54,442 nucleotides of DNA, taken from Hydnum rufescens UP504 (taxonomy: Eukaryota > Basidiomycota > Agaricomycetes > Cantharellales > Hydnaceae). A program made the position numbers and the translations under genes. Below the pieces are notes generated by a model. That model had not been told where the DNA came from, made no database searches, and saw only the letters and a program-made list of their open reading frames with translations. Below are positions 44,932-54,442 of the stretch, in pieces. The first letter of the stretch is position 1, and each line of letters begins with the position of its first letter. The stretch covers positions 8,997 to 63,438 of the forward strand of contig MU129058.1 in assembly GCA_014904985.1 (NCBI GenBank), given 5' to 3'.

Positions 44932-47900
44932 TCAAACAGCATTTAATTCCATTATGCGAAGCGCCGTGACGTGACTAATTATGATGTGACAGCACGTTTG
45001 GGCACTTGCCGGTTCCACATGATGCCTCATTGTCAATATCTGCTTGGTCTTGTGCTTTGATCTGGATTGCAAAGCTATGTTTGTGATTGAAGTCTCTTGT
45101 CTGAACAGCATGGCTATCGGGTTGGAGCCCCTATATGTGATCCTCAGCAACATCAGGTCTCGGTAAAGGAATACACTATGTGTGGTGTCCTCAGGTGTAG
45201 CAGATCGGGGGTACGTCTCGTCGACATGATGCAAGATAAAAGTAAGTGCCCCATGGGCCAAGTCTTCTCTTGTTTTTAGGTGATCATTTAACAAAGATGT
45301 TGTGTTGCGAGTTGACAATAGGTCATCCTTCAAGACACGCGCCATGACTACAGTACGATGTTGTTCGATATTGACAATACCAGATTGCTTGAACATTGAG
45401 AGCATCACAGCCTTCAGGACCACCACATATGCCTCCGCGCATTGGGAACTCATGCTGGCATTGTCGTAGGTATGTCTGGACTGTTTTGTATGTGCTATGT
45501 CCAACTCATCCTGTTCTTCTTTCTCCAGAACAATTCGCGCATCTTCAAGCACTTTGCCCAAGATCATAATGGCAGATGGGGGCGACTTGACATACCCGGA
45601 TAATGACGAACCCGTGGGATTGGTATGGGGCCCCTTGTACAAAGGTAAGTACGCCATCGTGAGGCTTTCCTCTGCAAGTCTCCTAAGATCTTTAAGCAGG
45701 TTCATTGATTTTGCGTGTTGTGGATCAAAAATTGTCGCATCTTCAATGTCTACATGCCTATTGCACAAGTGGCAACCCCTCGCCATCAGATCGGGTGGCC
45801 TCAATGTGCCATTGTTGTGTGGAATTCGGGTGAGTAGCCCACAGGGCAGGTCTTTTCTCGCAAGGAAGAAGCTATCTAACAAAGATGCCTTGTTGCAAGT
45901 CACCAATAGGATGTTCTTTGATCCACGCATTGAGTCTACAATATGCCACCGTTGGACATCGACTTTATCGATTCGCCTCAACATTGCAGACTTCAAGGCA
46001 CCCAACATCTTTGTCATTATCACCATGTACTGGGGACTTGGCCCGGCACTCTCATGTACATGCTCCAATTCGGACCGTAACGTTTTGTATGAGATACATG
46101 TCTCCTCTTTGTGCAATGCCAAGTGCAGGACTACTTTAACAGGAACTTCAGATGCTTTCCCAGGCATCATGACAACAAGTTCAGACGACTGGCTATGAAT
46201 GGATGACAACAGATCAGTACGATCGATATTGGGCTCGCCAAGCAAAGGTGAGTACCCTTTCGTCATGGAAGTCTCTTCAGGTCTCGGCTTTCCAATGTTG
46301 TTGTAATTCTCATGTGAATGAAAACTCAGCATCAAGTGTATGCAATTGGGGATATGCTCGGGTTCCTGGTGTACTGACGAAGCCAGGGTTATGGCACCTG
46401 CTGCTACAGCTGTAGGTGAGTTGGCCTTTCTCAAATTCACCACTCGGTCTTTGTTAAAACCCTTTAACAGGTTCCTCGAGTTTACATGTAATGGATCAAG
46501 AATCTTTGTCCCCTTAACATCAGCATGTTTATTGCGAGAACAAAGACTCCTCAACATGTGTTTGTTTTTGTACATCATCTCCAATCGAGATCCGAATTGT
46601 GACTTGACAAAGGCAGACGATATGGCAGTGAACGTTCTACAGAACGACTTGTTTACTCTGAAACAGTAGTCTTCTGACGAAATCAACTCATTTATCCCTA
46701 ATAGGACAGCTTTTAGTGTGTAAGCCAAGCCTGCTGCCTTCTGTGGCACCAGGATCTCTTCTGAATCCGATTGTCTGTACACCACGAGCCTTAACTTCAA
46801 GTTTTCTACAAGGTCTTTCAGATGCCAGGCGTTTATCATAAAGGGTGGGCTTAGGATGCCTGAACTCATCACACCCGTTCAATTAAAATCTTCAAACAGG
46901 CCCAGCTGTTGAGCGCAATTCGGATCAAATGTCAGCACCTCGCAAATTTCGTCACAGCCATTGCGGAACCGGGGACATATCGACATCAAGTCCTCGAAGT
47001 TCCTTAGCAACTGTTCCGTGTGCGGGATGCTCATGCTTGTAGTATCGTGAGTACAGTCCTTGAGTGGCTTCATAGGTACGTCGATAGGACTCTCGCTTGT
47101 CTCCAGCTGCATGGATGGAGTCAAATAATCAGTTATGGCACCTACTTTGGCTGTAGGTAAGCACAAGGCTGCCAGAGCTGTTTCGTCTTTCTGATTAAGA
47201 TCTTTCGGGGTCATTGACAGTTTATCTTGTAGTGGATCCGGTCTCTTCGTTTCTACAAGATCATTACATTTCCCCATCAAAGGGAAGCTTGACATCAAGA
47301 CAAGTTTGTAAGCTGCCGAAATAACAAATTTTATCAGCAAGATGAAGGAACCGAGGAAGTCCTTGAATAGCTTCACAGGTTCGTCGATGGAGGCCATGTT
47401 CAACTTCAATTGCACAAATAGGCTCAGGTACTCGATTTCAGTGCTATGTTCTCCGCAAGTAGGTAAGTGAGTTATCACTATATGCATCTCGCGAGTCTTG
47501 GCATGATCTTTTGACAGGATCGACAGCATGCCGTACTGCAGAACTTCGGCTCTGACGAGATTGACTATGCCATTCTTATTATGCAAATGGGGCTCTCTAG
47601 CCTCAATCTCGGCCATCGTGCATCTGCCAAGTTACTGGAGATCAAGCAGCAACATCTGCTGAAATTCTTTGACTCGTGTCTCCCAGCATCCAAATGACGC
47701 AGGTTTTCTCGTATCTCCCCAGACTTGTAGTTTCGTAGTCGATGACACACTGCCAAGTTGCAAATAAAGGTGAAGTACTCGAGTGTTGATTGATTGGCAA
47801 CTGGCATGAATTGAAGTTCAAATATCCTGTCTCGAATTACATCCTGGAACCAATAGGCTCGGCATAGAGCTTTACGGATTGCCTTTAAGGTTTGATCCAA

Positions 47901-48360
47901 CACTCTTGAGGCTTTGACAACATGAGGCCTCAGCTTTTTCAAGTTGAAGTCCCCCTTAGGGAAAACTGTTGTACGACTTGACAAGACCTTAGGCACACTT
48001 GCTGGCATGATAGCATTGTATCGGTAAGATTGTCCAAGGGCTTGATCATTGCCTTGCCAAATTCGTGAGTTCGTATCAGTTCCGTGAAGAGATTCAATCC
48101 TGGCCAGGAATGAAAACAGCCAAGGCTGGCTTAGGATAACTCTCTCCTGGCCAATGTTGTCCAGTATAATAAGAAGATTTTGGGGGATTGGAAATCCTCG
48201 AACTAGATTCAGGATGTCGTGACTATCGAGATTGACTTTGTGGCCCAAGAGATCTCGCAAGCAACAATTTCCATTGTCAATGACCATTGTATATGGATAA
48301 TATGAAATTGTGCTCTGAGTCCTGGCTAACACCATCATAAGAACAGATGGCGAACAGAGT
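44932..48360 (-). pseudogene. Gene of unknown function with internal repeats, interrupted at its 5' end by element D
   Basis: A first exon from 48360 down to 47674 is followed by a 50-nt intron at 47624-47673 (GTCAAA to TTGGCAG) that joins the frames exactly. A second frame then runs to the stop at 44932. TGA at 46879-46881 is the only interruption and fits CGA-to-TGA. Together they encode about 1,120 residues. The protein is mostly helical and has weak internal repeats about 190 residues apart: CNRHVDIEDATIFDPQHAKS resembles ADVKGTKILDPLHVNS, and LKSAMLRRIDKVDVQ resembles LKAVMLSMFKQSGIVN. I recognise no domain. Element D sits at 48369, and minus-strand coding-like sequence continues beyond it at 53540-53940, so the gene probably began further right. 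Confidence 0.55.
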
Positions 48361-48368
48361 AATTGAGT
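48361..48368. repeat. 8-bp target site duplication of element D, left copy
   Basis: AATTGAGT lies directly before the CACCTTGG start and is repeated exactly at 53529-53536 directly after the right end. Confidence 0.85.
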
Positions 48369-48744
48369 CACCTTGGTCAGTCATCTAAGCCTACCTAGTT
48401 AGGTACCACTTTTGGGGCAGATAATGGTACCTAAGTAGGTCCCATCACTATTCCGGCCGAAATGCCATTTTACGGCCTGCACCTTCTGGCCCAGAATTGG
48501 CCGAAATGGCCGAAAATTGGCCAAAACTGGGACTTAGAGAATCTCAGACTTGCAGGACAGCAGGCCATATGGACTTATCGGTGATAATAGTGTTCCATTT
48601 ATAATTATTTATTTATTATCACTTATTATACATATATTTGAGGCCTGCCTAGGCGGCTTTCTGGTTACCCATTTGCATGTTGAGCACTCACCCAATTAGG
48701 ACTTATTTATTTATTTATTTATTTAAAAATTCAATTAGTAAAAA

Positions 48745-50645
48745 AATACCACACCCGCTTGGGCGGGTGTGGTACCGTCCGTAGAAATAAAATAAAAAAC
48801 TACTTAGTAGCACCACACACCCGCATGGGCGGGTGTGTGGTACCGTCCTTAAAAATAAAATAAAAATAAAAAATAAAAAAACTACTTAGTAGCACACACC
48901 CGCTTGAGCGGGTGTGGTACCATCCGTAGAAACTTAGAAAAAAAACTAAGTAGCACCACACCCGCTCAAGCGGGTGTGGCACTGTCCATAGAAATTTAAA
49001 AAAAAGAACAACCTAGTAGCACCACACACCCGGCCTAGCGGGTGTGTGGTGCCTTCCGCTTCTTCATCGGGGCATGGCGGGCTCGTCGCTGGCCATTTCA
49101 AGGGAAGGGGGGCCGTGGCTTGGCGGTTCACCGTTGGCCGGTCGTTTGGACTGGTCCCGGGTGTCTGTTGGGGTGGGCACACCCGCGGTAGCGGGTGTGT
49201 GGTCTGGCCTGGTTTCACTCCTCGGTTCGGCGGGTTTCGTTCGGCACTCGTTTTGGTGGGTCGCGTTGTTGGTTTCCGTGTGGCGGGGGCGTTGTCATTC
49301 CCTGGGGGGGGGTTCCTTTGGCGGGTCTTCATTTTGGTGTTTGTGGTAAGGCGGTACCTAGAATAATCAATAATGTGTTAGTAAAAAATTAAAACCAGCG
49401 TAAAAAGAGCAGCATCTGCTGCTCTTTTTACGCCGTTGTGGGTACGAGGTTACTTACCTTGTATAGAACCACACACCCGCCGTAGCGGATGTGTGGTTCA
49501 TGCGGGTTCCGGCGTTGTTTCGTGTCTTCGTTCGGCGTGTCGTCGTCGTGGGTTTCGGTGGGTTATCGTTTCGGGGGGGGGGCAGTTTCCTTTCACGGGT
49601 CTTCATTTAAAGCGAGAGCCTAGAATGATGCATGTATTAGTTAGAACATTAAAACTGGCGCAAAAAGAGCAGCATTCGCTGCTCTTTTTGCGCCGTTGGG
49701 GGTGTACAGCTTTACTTACCTTGTAGTACCACACCCGCTTCGGCGGGTGTGGTACTCGTTCGTACCGCGGTCGTGTGCCTTCCTCTATCGGGTTTTCGTA
49801 CGGGCTCAGGTGGGTTTGGGGGTTGTCGGGCATGGACTCATTAACCTAGAAACTATAATAAAAAATGAATAATATGTTAGTAAAAAGAAAAGAAAAACCT
49901 ACGCGAAAGGAGCAGCGTATGCTGCTCCTTTGGCGCAATAAAAACTTATCTTAAGATTACCACACACCCGCTGAAGCGGTGTGTGGTTTGTCTGGGGGTT
50001 CCGTGGTCCTGTGTCGTGCGTCCTCGTTCCTGGGTTTTGTTTGGCGCTCGTTCTTTTGGCGGGGCGCGTTTGTGGCTTTCGTTTCGCGGGGCGTTGTCAT
50101 TTGCGGGGGGGGGGGGTTCGTTCGGCAGGTCTTCATCTTGCTGTATGTACTTCAGGCGATAACCTAGAATAATAAATAACGTGTTAGTTTTAAATTAAAA
50201 CCAGCGCAAAAAGAGCAGCATTCGCTGCTCTTTTTGCGCCGTTAGACCTTACTTACCTTATGTAGAACCACACCCGCTGAGGCGGTGTGGTTCTGTGGGG
50301 CGTGATGTCGGCGGTGTCGTTGGGCGTGGTGTCGTTGAGCCGCTCGATCGGCCCGTCCCCATCGCTGGCGTCCTCGTCGTATTGCGTTGTCGTTTGGCGT
50401 GGTTTTGCTCGGCGGGATTTCGTTCGGTGGGGTTCATTTGGCGTGGTGTCGTTAGTTTGGTTCGTTTGGCGGGGTTTCGTTCGGTACCTGGGACCAGGCC
50501 ATGACCTGGAATAATAAAAGTACGTTAGTATAAAAATTCACAGCAGCGCAAAAAGAGTAGCTTGCGCTACTCTTTTTGCGCTATTGTATCTATTGAGATA
50601 AAACTTACCTTATGACCACACACCCGCATCAGCGGGTGTGTGGTC
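48745..50645 (-). repeat. Left cassette array of element D
   Basis: Five type B hairpins lie near 49396, 49657, 49902, 50202 and 50545. Type A hairpins follow the same rhythm (near 49178, 49468, 49726, 49958, 50267 and 50615). The outer part (48747-49051) is different: five type A hairpins stand 60-80 bp apart with only AT-rich spacers and no type B hairpin. The hairpin at 49399 uses CGTAAAAAGAG/CTCTTTTTACG, a paired change from the usual CGCAAAAAGAG/CTCTTTTTGCG. The one at 50547 uses GAGTAGC/GCTACTC with a loop that reads GCAA on the minus strand. Confidence 0.85.
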
Positions 50646-51449
50646 GCGTGGTCGTGGTCATGCACTGTTGCCGTTGCTGCTGCTGTTGTGTTGTGGTTGT
50701 GCGGTCGCATTTCGTTGCTGGGTGTGGCTGCGTAGTTGCGAAATTCAATGCCGGCAATTGCCGACACTCACGAAGCGCCAAGCGCTGGCACTGCAAGCAC
50801 AGTACACAATAGGAACAAGCATGTATATTTAAAATAAATACTATATAATAAATATTTGCCCAGGAAAACCCGAAGAAGCCAATGATAATGAGTCAGAGGT
50901 CAATAAGGCATGAGATGGCTAATTGCAGAGTGGATTGGGCCACTTCTACACATCCGAATTGGCCCAAATTTAAATATAGTAATGGTATATATACACCCTA
51001 CATGGGCGATTGATTATCTCGGACGATAATCGCATTTTTCAATTTTTCACGCCTTCAATTCCCTATTTAGGGAATTGAAGGCGTGAAAAATTGAAAAATG
51101 TGATTATCGTCCGAGATAATCAATCGCCATGTAGGGTGTATATATACCATTACTATATTTAAATTTGGGCCAATTCGGATGTGTAGAAGTGGCCCAATCC
51201 ACTCTGCAATTAGCCATCTCATGCCTTATTGGGCTCTGACTCATTATCATTGCTTCTTCGGGTTTTCCTGGGCAGATATTTATATATATAGTATTTATCT
51301 TAAATATACATGCTTGTTACTATTGTGTACTGTGTTTGCAGCGCCAGCGCTTGGGCGCTTCTTGAGTATCGGCAATTGCCGGCGTTGAATCTACATCTTG
51401 CTCCCATCTCCGCAACCACAACAAGCAGCCGCCCGAAAAGGCAAGCGCA
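50646..51449. repeat. Central palindrome of element D, about 400-bp arms
   Basis: The axis lies in CCCTA-TT-TAGGG (51061-51072). The arms are similar but more diverged than in element B. Near the axis they are perfect for dozens of bases around AATTGAAGGCGTGAAAAATT. Each arm has TATATA-type boxes, the AT-rich ATACTATATAATAAATATT stretch and GGCAATTGCC. The arrays splice outward from both sides, which suggests divergent transcription from this centre. Confidence 0.85.
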
Positions 51450-52333
51450 CGACCACGCACCCGCCGCTGCGGGTGTGTGGTCACAAGGTGAGTGTTTTGT
51501 CTAGTAGATACAACGGCGCAAAAAGAGCAGCGAAAGCTGCTCTTTTTGCGCTCCTTTGACTCTTTATACTAACATTTCCTGTATTATTCTAGATTGAGGC
51601 CTGAGGTCCAAGGCACGACGAAAACCGCAAAACGAGGACCCAGACGGCAGCGCGCCAAACAAAGACGCGCAAACGACGCGACACACGGCAACGCGCCACA
51701 CGAAGACACGCCCACGAAGACACGCCCACGAGACGCACCACACGCAGACGCGCCAAACGATGCACCCCACAGCAACGCGCCAAATGAGGGCCCCAGGAAC
51801 CACACACCTGCTGCGGCGGGTGTGTGGTACTACATAAGGTGAGTCCCCGACCCCAGTAAATACAACCGCGCAAAAAGAGCAGCGAAAGCTGCTCTTTTTG
51901 CGCTGCTTTCGAACTTTTTACTAATGTGTCTTTTATTATTCTAGCTGTGCCTTCGTCCAACGCACGACGTACCCACGAAACGACCAGAACCAAACGCCAA
52001 CGTGACACGCCAACGCGACCCGCCAACGCGACCCGCCAATGCGACATGCCAACGCGACACAGCAACGCGACACGCCAACGCAACACGACACGCCCACACA
52101 CCAACGACGTGACATGCGGCGCTGCGCCAACGAGACGCGACCACGCCAAACGAGGATGAAACCGCGCCCAATGCGGGCCCCAGGAAATCACACACCCGCC
52201 CGGCGGGTGTGTGGTCCTATATAAGGTGAGTCCCCGTCCCCCCCTGTAGCTACACCCACGCAAAAAGAGCAGCCAAAGCTGCTCTTTTGCGTGGTGTTTA
52301 ACTCTTAACTAATTTAAAACTCTTATCCTTTAG
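51450..52333 (+). repeat. Right cassette array of element D
   Basis: Three cassettes run left to right. Predicted introns are 51488-51592 (105 nt), 51839-51944 (106 nt) and 52226-52333 (108 nt), all GTGAGT to TAG with ACTAAC or ACTAAT before the acceptor. Type A hairpins lie at about 51450, 51800 and 52188 and type B at about 51515, 51868 and 52257. The first two type B loops are GAAA. The exons contain repeats of an 11-bp unit like CAACGCGACAC (densest at 51990-52090). Confidence 0.88.
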
Positions 52334-52339
52334 GTCTCG

Positions 52340-53330
52340 ACTTCCTTGCAAACGAATACCGACGCGAGCCCCCCTGCAACCCCATTTATCAAGCCCCGAA
52401 ACACCGGGCACCAGAGACGGACGCTCCCATCGCTACGACAGCCCAGTCATCGCCCAGCTCCCACCTCCGTGCGCTGCTGCACCGTGCCTGGGTATCCAAC
52501 ACGCTACCCTGTCTCTTCCTCTTTCTCTCACTTTTCACGTCTTGTCTCTCCCCTGCCGTCCGCGCCACACAACCGAGCCTCGCACTACCGCTGCTCTCTT
52601 CGCTCGCTTACTGTTTCACCGCTCTCGTTCTCTCAACTCTCTTCTCTCCGCCTCGCGACACCGCAGCGCCCCCGCCGAACGCCCTCGCGACGCCCGACCT
52701 CGAAGACACTGCAAACCGCTCACCCGCCGCGACGCGCCCCCAAAGGAAAACGACGTCTCGACGGCGCTCCGCGCCGCCGCGGCACGCCTCCCGCCCGCGC
52801 GCCCTCCACTCCCCTCGCGCACGCCCGCGCTGCGGTGCCACCCGCCGCGACCCGCTGTGCGTCGCGCCCGGCGGCCTCCGCGCTCACCCCTGCACATGAC
52901 TCCGCTCACGCTCTCCTCCCTCTCCTCCGTACACATCCATAAGTAAATACGTACCCTCTCCCTCGCGCTCTGCGCACGCTCGCGCACCGTCCTCCTCCTC
53001 TCTCCTCCGCGCTCGCTCGGGGCGCTCCTCCCTCCCACTTCTCTGCGCAAGTCGGTACCTCACCCACCTCTCCGCGCGCGTCCCCCTCAGTGCCGCCTCG
53101 ACCCTCGAATTGAGTTTACGCGCACACATTCGTGCTCGCGCTCTCTCATTCTCGACGCTCTCCACACTCTCTCTCTCATCTCGCCTCTCGCTCTCTCGCG
53201 CCGCTCCTCTGCACGCACACGCCCACGCTCGCTCGCGCTCACGCGCTTCTCTCCTCCTCGCTCTCACCCTCACTCCGACTCACCAGACACCACACTAACA
53301 CTGCTCGCAACGCCCTGTTACTGTCTAGTA
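52340..53330 (+). other. GC-rich, CT-rich segment near the right end of element D
   Basis: This stretch has abundant CpG and long pyrimidine runs (CTCTCGCTCTCTC types), unlike the rest of the element. Open frames on both strands encode low-complexity Arg/Ala/Ser or Arg/Glu-rich peptides and have no recognisable domain. It may be captured host promoter DNA or an expanded last exon. No equivalent is present in element A. Confidence 0.5.
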
Positions 53331-53528
53331 ATAATAATAATAAATAGTAAACAAATAATAATAAATAAGTATATAATCTAGCACAGCCATGGATTGGCCG
53401 ACAGATGGCCCAAAAACTGAATTGGAATGGCCTGATTTCGGCCGTAAGGTTTGGGGGACCTATTAGGTACCATTTTCTGCCCCGAAAGTGGTACCTAAAT
53501 TAGGTCCCCTATGTGACTGACCAGCCTG

Positions 53529-53536
53529 AATTGAGT
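53529..53536. repeat. 8-bp target site duplication of element D, right copy
   Basis: AATTGAGT immediately follows the right terminus (GACCAGCCTG) and matches 48361-48368 exactly. Confidence 0.85.
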
Positions 53537-53940
53537 TCATGAGCACTAAATTCGTGCTGGTTCTTAATTTCGAGTTGTCAACTATTGAATTTATCTGCTT
53601 GATCATTGATATTCAAAGCAGAACCACTGGCATGTGTAAGAGTATCTTTGTCACTTGATTCATCATCCGAGTCAACAACATTGTGCCTAATTGTCTTTGG
53701 CGGACAATTGATTAATCGGCGCCTTGGAGGTCACTTTTTCATGTGCAAGAGATTGATTCCATATTCGGCTGAGTTAATCGAACCTCATCACTCCTTGTGT
53801 GTGTGGCCTCCGGCGTAACCGACAATCGCTGAGTCTTTGAACCAATCTGTAGGCTCTTGCCAAGCCTGAAGGAGGATCCGAGGATATCACTGAGTCCAAT
53901 TGTAATGTCTTTGTTCATGAAGGGCTTAAACAAAGGCTCG
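53537..53940 (-). pseudogene. Coding-like fragment upstream of element D, probable 5' part of the interrupted gene
   Basis: The minus strand holds an open stretch of about 64 residues (53933-53739) with a helical, protein-like pattern, MNKDITIGLSDILGSS among it. It faces the same way as the gene at 44932-48360. With element D and one target copy removed the two would be adjacent. I could not show a continuous reading frame across the junction, because stops lie close to it, so an intron or decay must be assumed. Confidence 0.35.
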
Positions 53941-54110
53941 ACATTTCAACACTGGCTGTAAGATTTCTCCACGAAGTTCATGTAGAAATTGATGCTAAGG
54001 CCAGGAGCTTTGTGGGATAGCATTACCCATGAGCTTCATGCAATGGCATTACCATAGCATTACACATGAAGACCCACAAGTGATGCTATGCCAAATATAG
54101 TAATAATGTT
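53941..54110. other. No gene supported; short repeat
   Basis: A phrase like GCATTACCCATGAGCTTCATG recurs with changes near 54020 and 54055. Nothing else is recognisable. Confidence 0.4.
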
Positions 54111-54111
54111 G

Positions 54112-54239
54112 GCGGTTGGGGATGGTTGGGGGTTTAGGGTTGGGGTTGGAGTTGGTGGTTAGGGTTGGTGGTTAGGGTTGGGATTGTCTGGAGTGTGGTT
54201 GGGAATGTCTACCCCCATGCCAGGGTTAGGGTTAGGGTT
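54112..54239 (+). repeat. Degenerate telomere-like repeat (TTAGGG type)
   Basis: Units of TTAGGG, TTGGGG and TTGGTGG alternate over about 125 bp, ending in GGGTTAGGGTTAGGG. TTAGGG is the usual fungal telomere unit. The tract is internal and degenerate here, so it is an interstitial tract or a decayed telomere rather than a chromosome end. Confidence 0.7.
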
Positions 54240-54442
54240 TGATAAATTACATAATATTCTATATTTGGCAATATTACCTAATCAACTTCCATATTTAGCA
54301 ATATTACATAATATTTGATTATCTTAAGTTGGCATATTACCTAATTAATTTCCGCATTTGGTACCATTACATAATATTTGATTACCTAATCACTTTCCAT
54401 ATTTAGAGATATTACATAATATTTGATTACCTAATTATTTCT
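54240..54442. repeat. AT-rich tandem repeat
   Basis: Imperfect copies of a unit like ATATTACATAATATTTGATT, interleaved with CCTAATNNNTTTCCATATTT-like text, run to the end of the window. Confidence 0.75.

Larger units (their letters stand above)
48369..53528. mobile_element. Palindromic intron-cassette element D, complete
   Basis: This 5160-bp element has imperfect terminal inverted repeats (CACCTTGGTCAGTCA and the complement of CAGGCTGGTCAGTCA), a double GGTACC module near each end and an exact 8-bp target duplication. Inside are a minus-oriented array (48745-50645), a central palindrome (axis about 51066.5), a plus-oriented array (51450-52333), a GC-rich segment (52340-53330) and the right terminus. 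There is no transposase gene, so it must be moved in trans. 8-bp duplications are made by hAT and by Zisupton/KDZ-type transposases, and a KDZ relic lies in this window; the link is an inference. It interrupts a minus-strand gene. Confidence 0.85.

Noticed and set aside
2963..46881. Reassignment or readthrough of TGA as a sense codon
   Set aside because: The genes also have frameshifts, the intact Tc1 gene does not need it, and arginine is expected at conserved sites, so CGA-to-TGA mutation is simpler. Expression data could reopen this.
52346..53298. Arg/Ala-rich open frames in the GC-rich block
   Set aside because: They have low complexity, overlap on both strands and contain no domain. They are probably chance frames due to composition.

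Overview
This window looks like a transposon-rich, largely dead stretch of an Agaricomycete-type basidiomycete genome. The evidence is eukaryotic: roughly 50-nt GT-AG introns with CTAAC-like branch points, a broken KDZ-type transposase, a chromodomain-bearing Ty3/gypsy pol remnant, a Tc1/mariner transposase, LTR-like repeats, a fungal-style protein kinase and a TTAGGG-like tract. Two runs of N (24236-24609 and 37800-37824) mark assembly gaps. No rRNA, tRNA or CRISPR was recognised.

Layout. 1-4.99 kb: a G-rich minisatellite, a small coding-like fragment and a broken unknown gene ending beside a transposon terminus. 5.0-11.4 kb: CpG-poor gypsy pol relic, an unknown relic, an LTR plus gag relic, then an inverted copy of the same transposon terminus. 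11.4-15.9 kb: KDZ transposase pseudogene. 16.5-21.4 kb: a broken multi-exon minus-strand gene of unknown function with two repeat-expanded regions. 26.2-27.8 kb: a protein kinase pseudogene. 41.9-44.9 kb: tandem LTR-like repeats. 44.9-48.4 kb: a minus-strand gene of unknown function, with a possible upstream piece at 53.5-53.9 kb. 54.1-54.4 kb: telomere-like and AT-rich repeats.

The most unusual content is a family of palindromic elements, here called A (21650-26112), B (27768-31289, right half missing), C (32164-41859, probably partly misassembled) and D (48369-53528, complete, flanked by an 8-bp target duplication). Each is built around a central inverted repeat. Arrays of a roughly 200-270-bp cassette point outward from it. 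Every cassette reads like an exon plus a spliceosomal intron: the exon ends in a perfect hairpin (CCACACACCCGC loop GCGGGTGTGTGG), a 5' splice site follows within about 5-15 nt, and the 90-116-nt intron carries a second hairpin (GCAAAAAGAGCAGC loop GCTGCTCTTTTTGC), a TTACTAAC branch site and a TAG acceptor. The stems show compensatory changes, and loops read in the splice direction are often GNRA. I do not recognise this system.

Nearly every in-frame stop I could place in the old genes is a TGA where CGA would restore arginine, which points to cytosine deamination at CpG. The only protein that looks intact is the Tc1 transposase, nested in an LTR-like insertion that itself landed in a cassette hairpin of element C.
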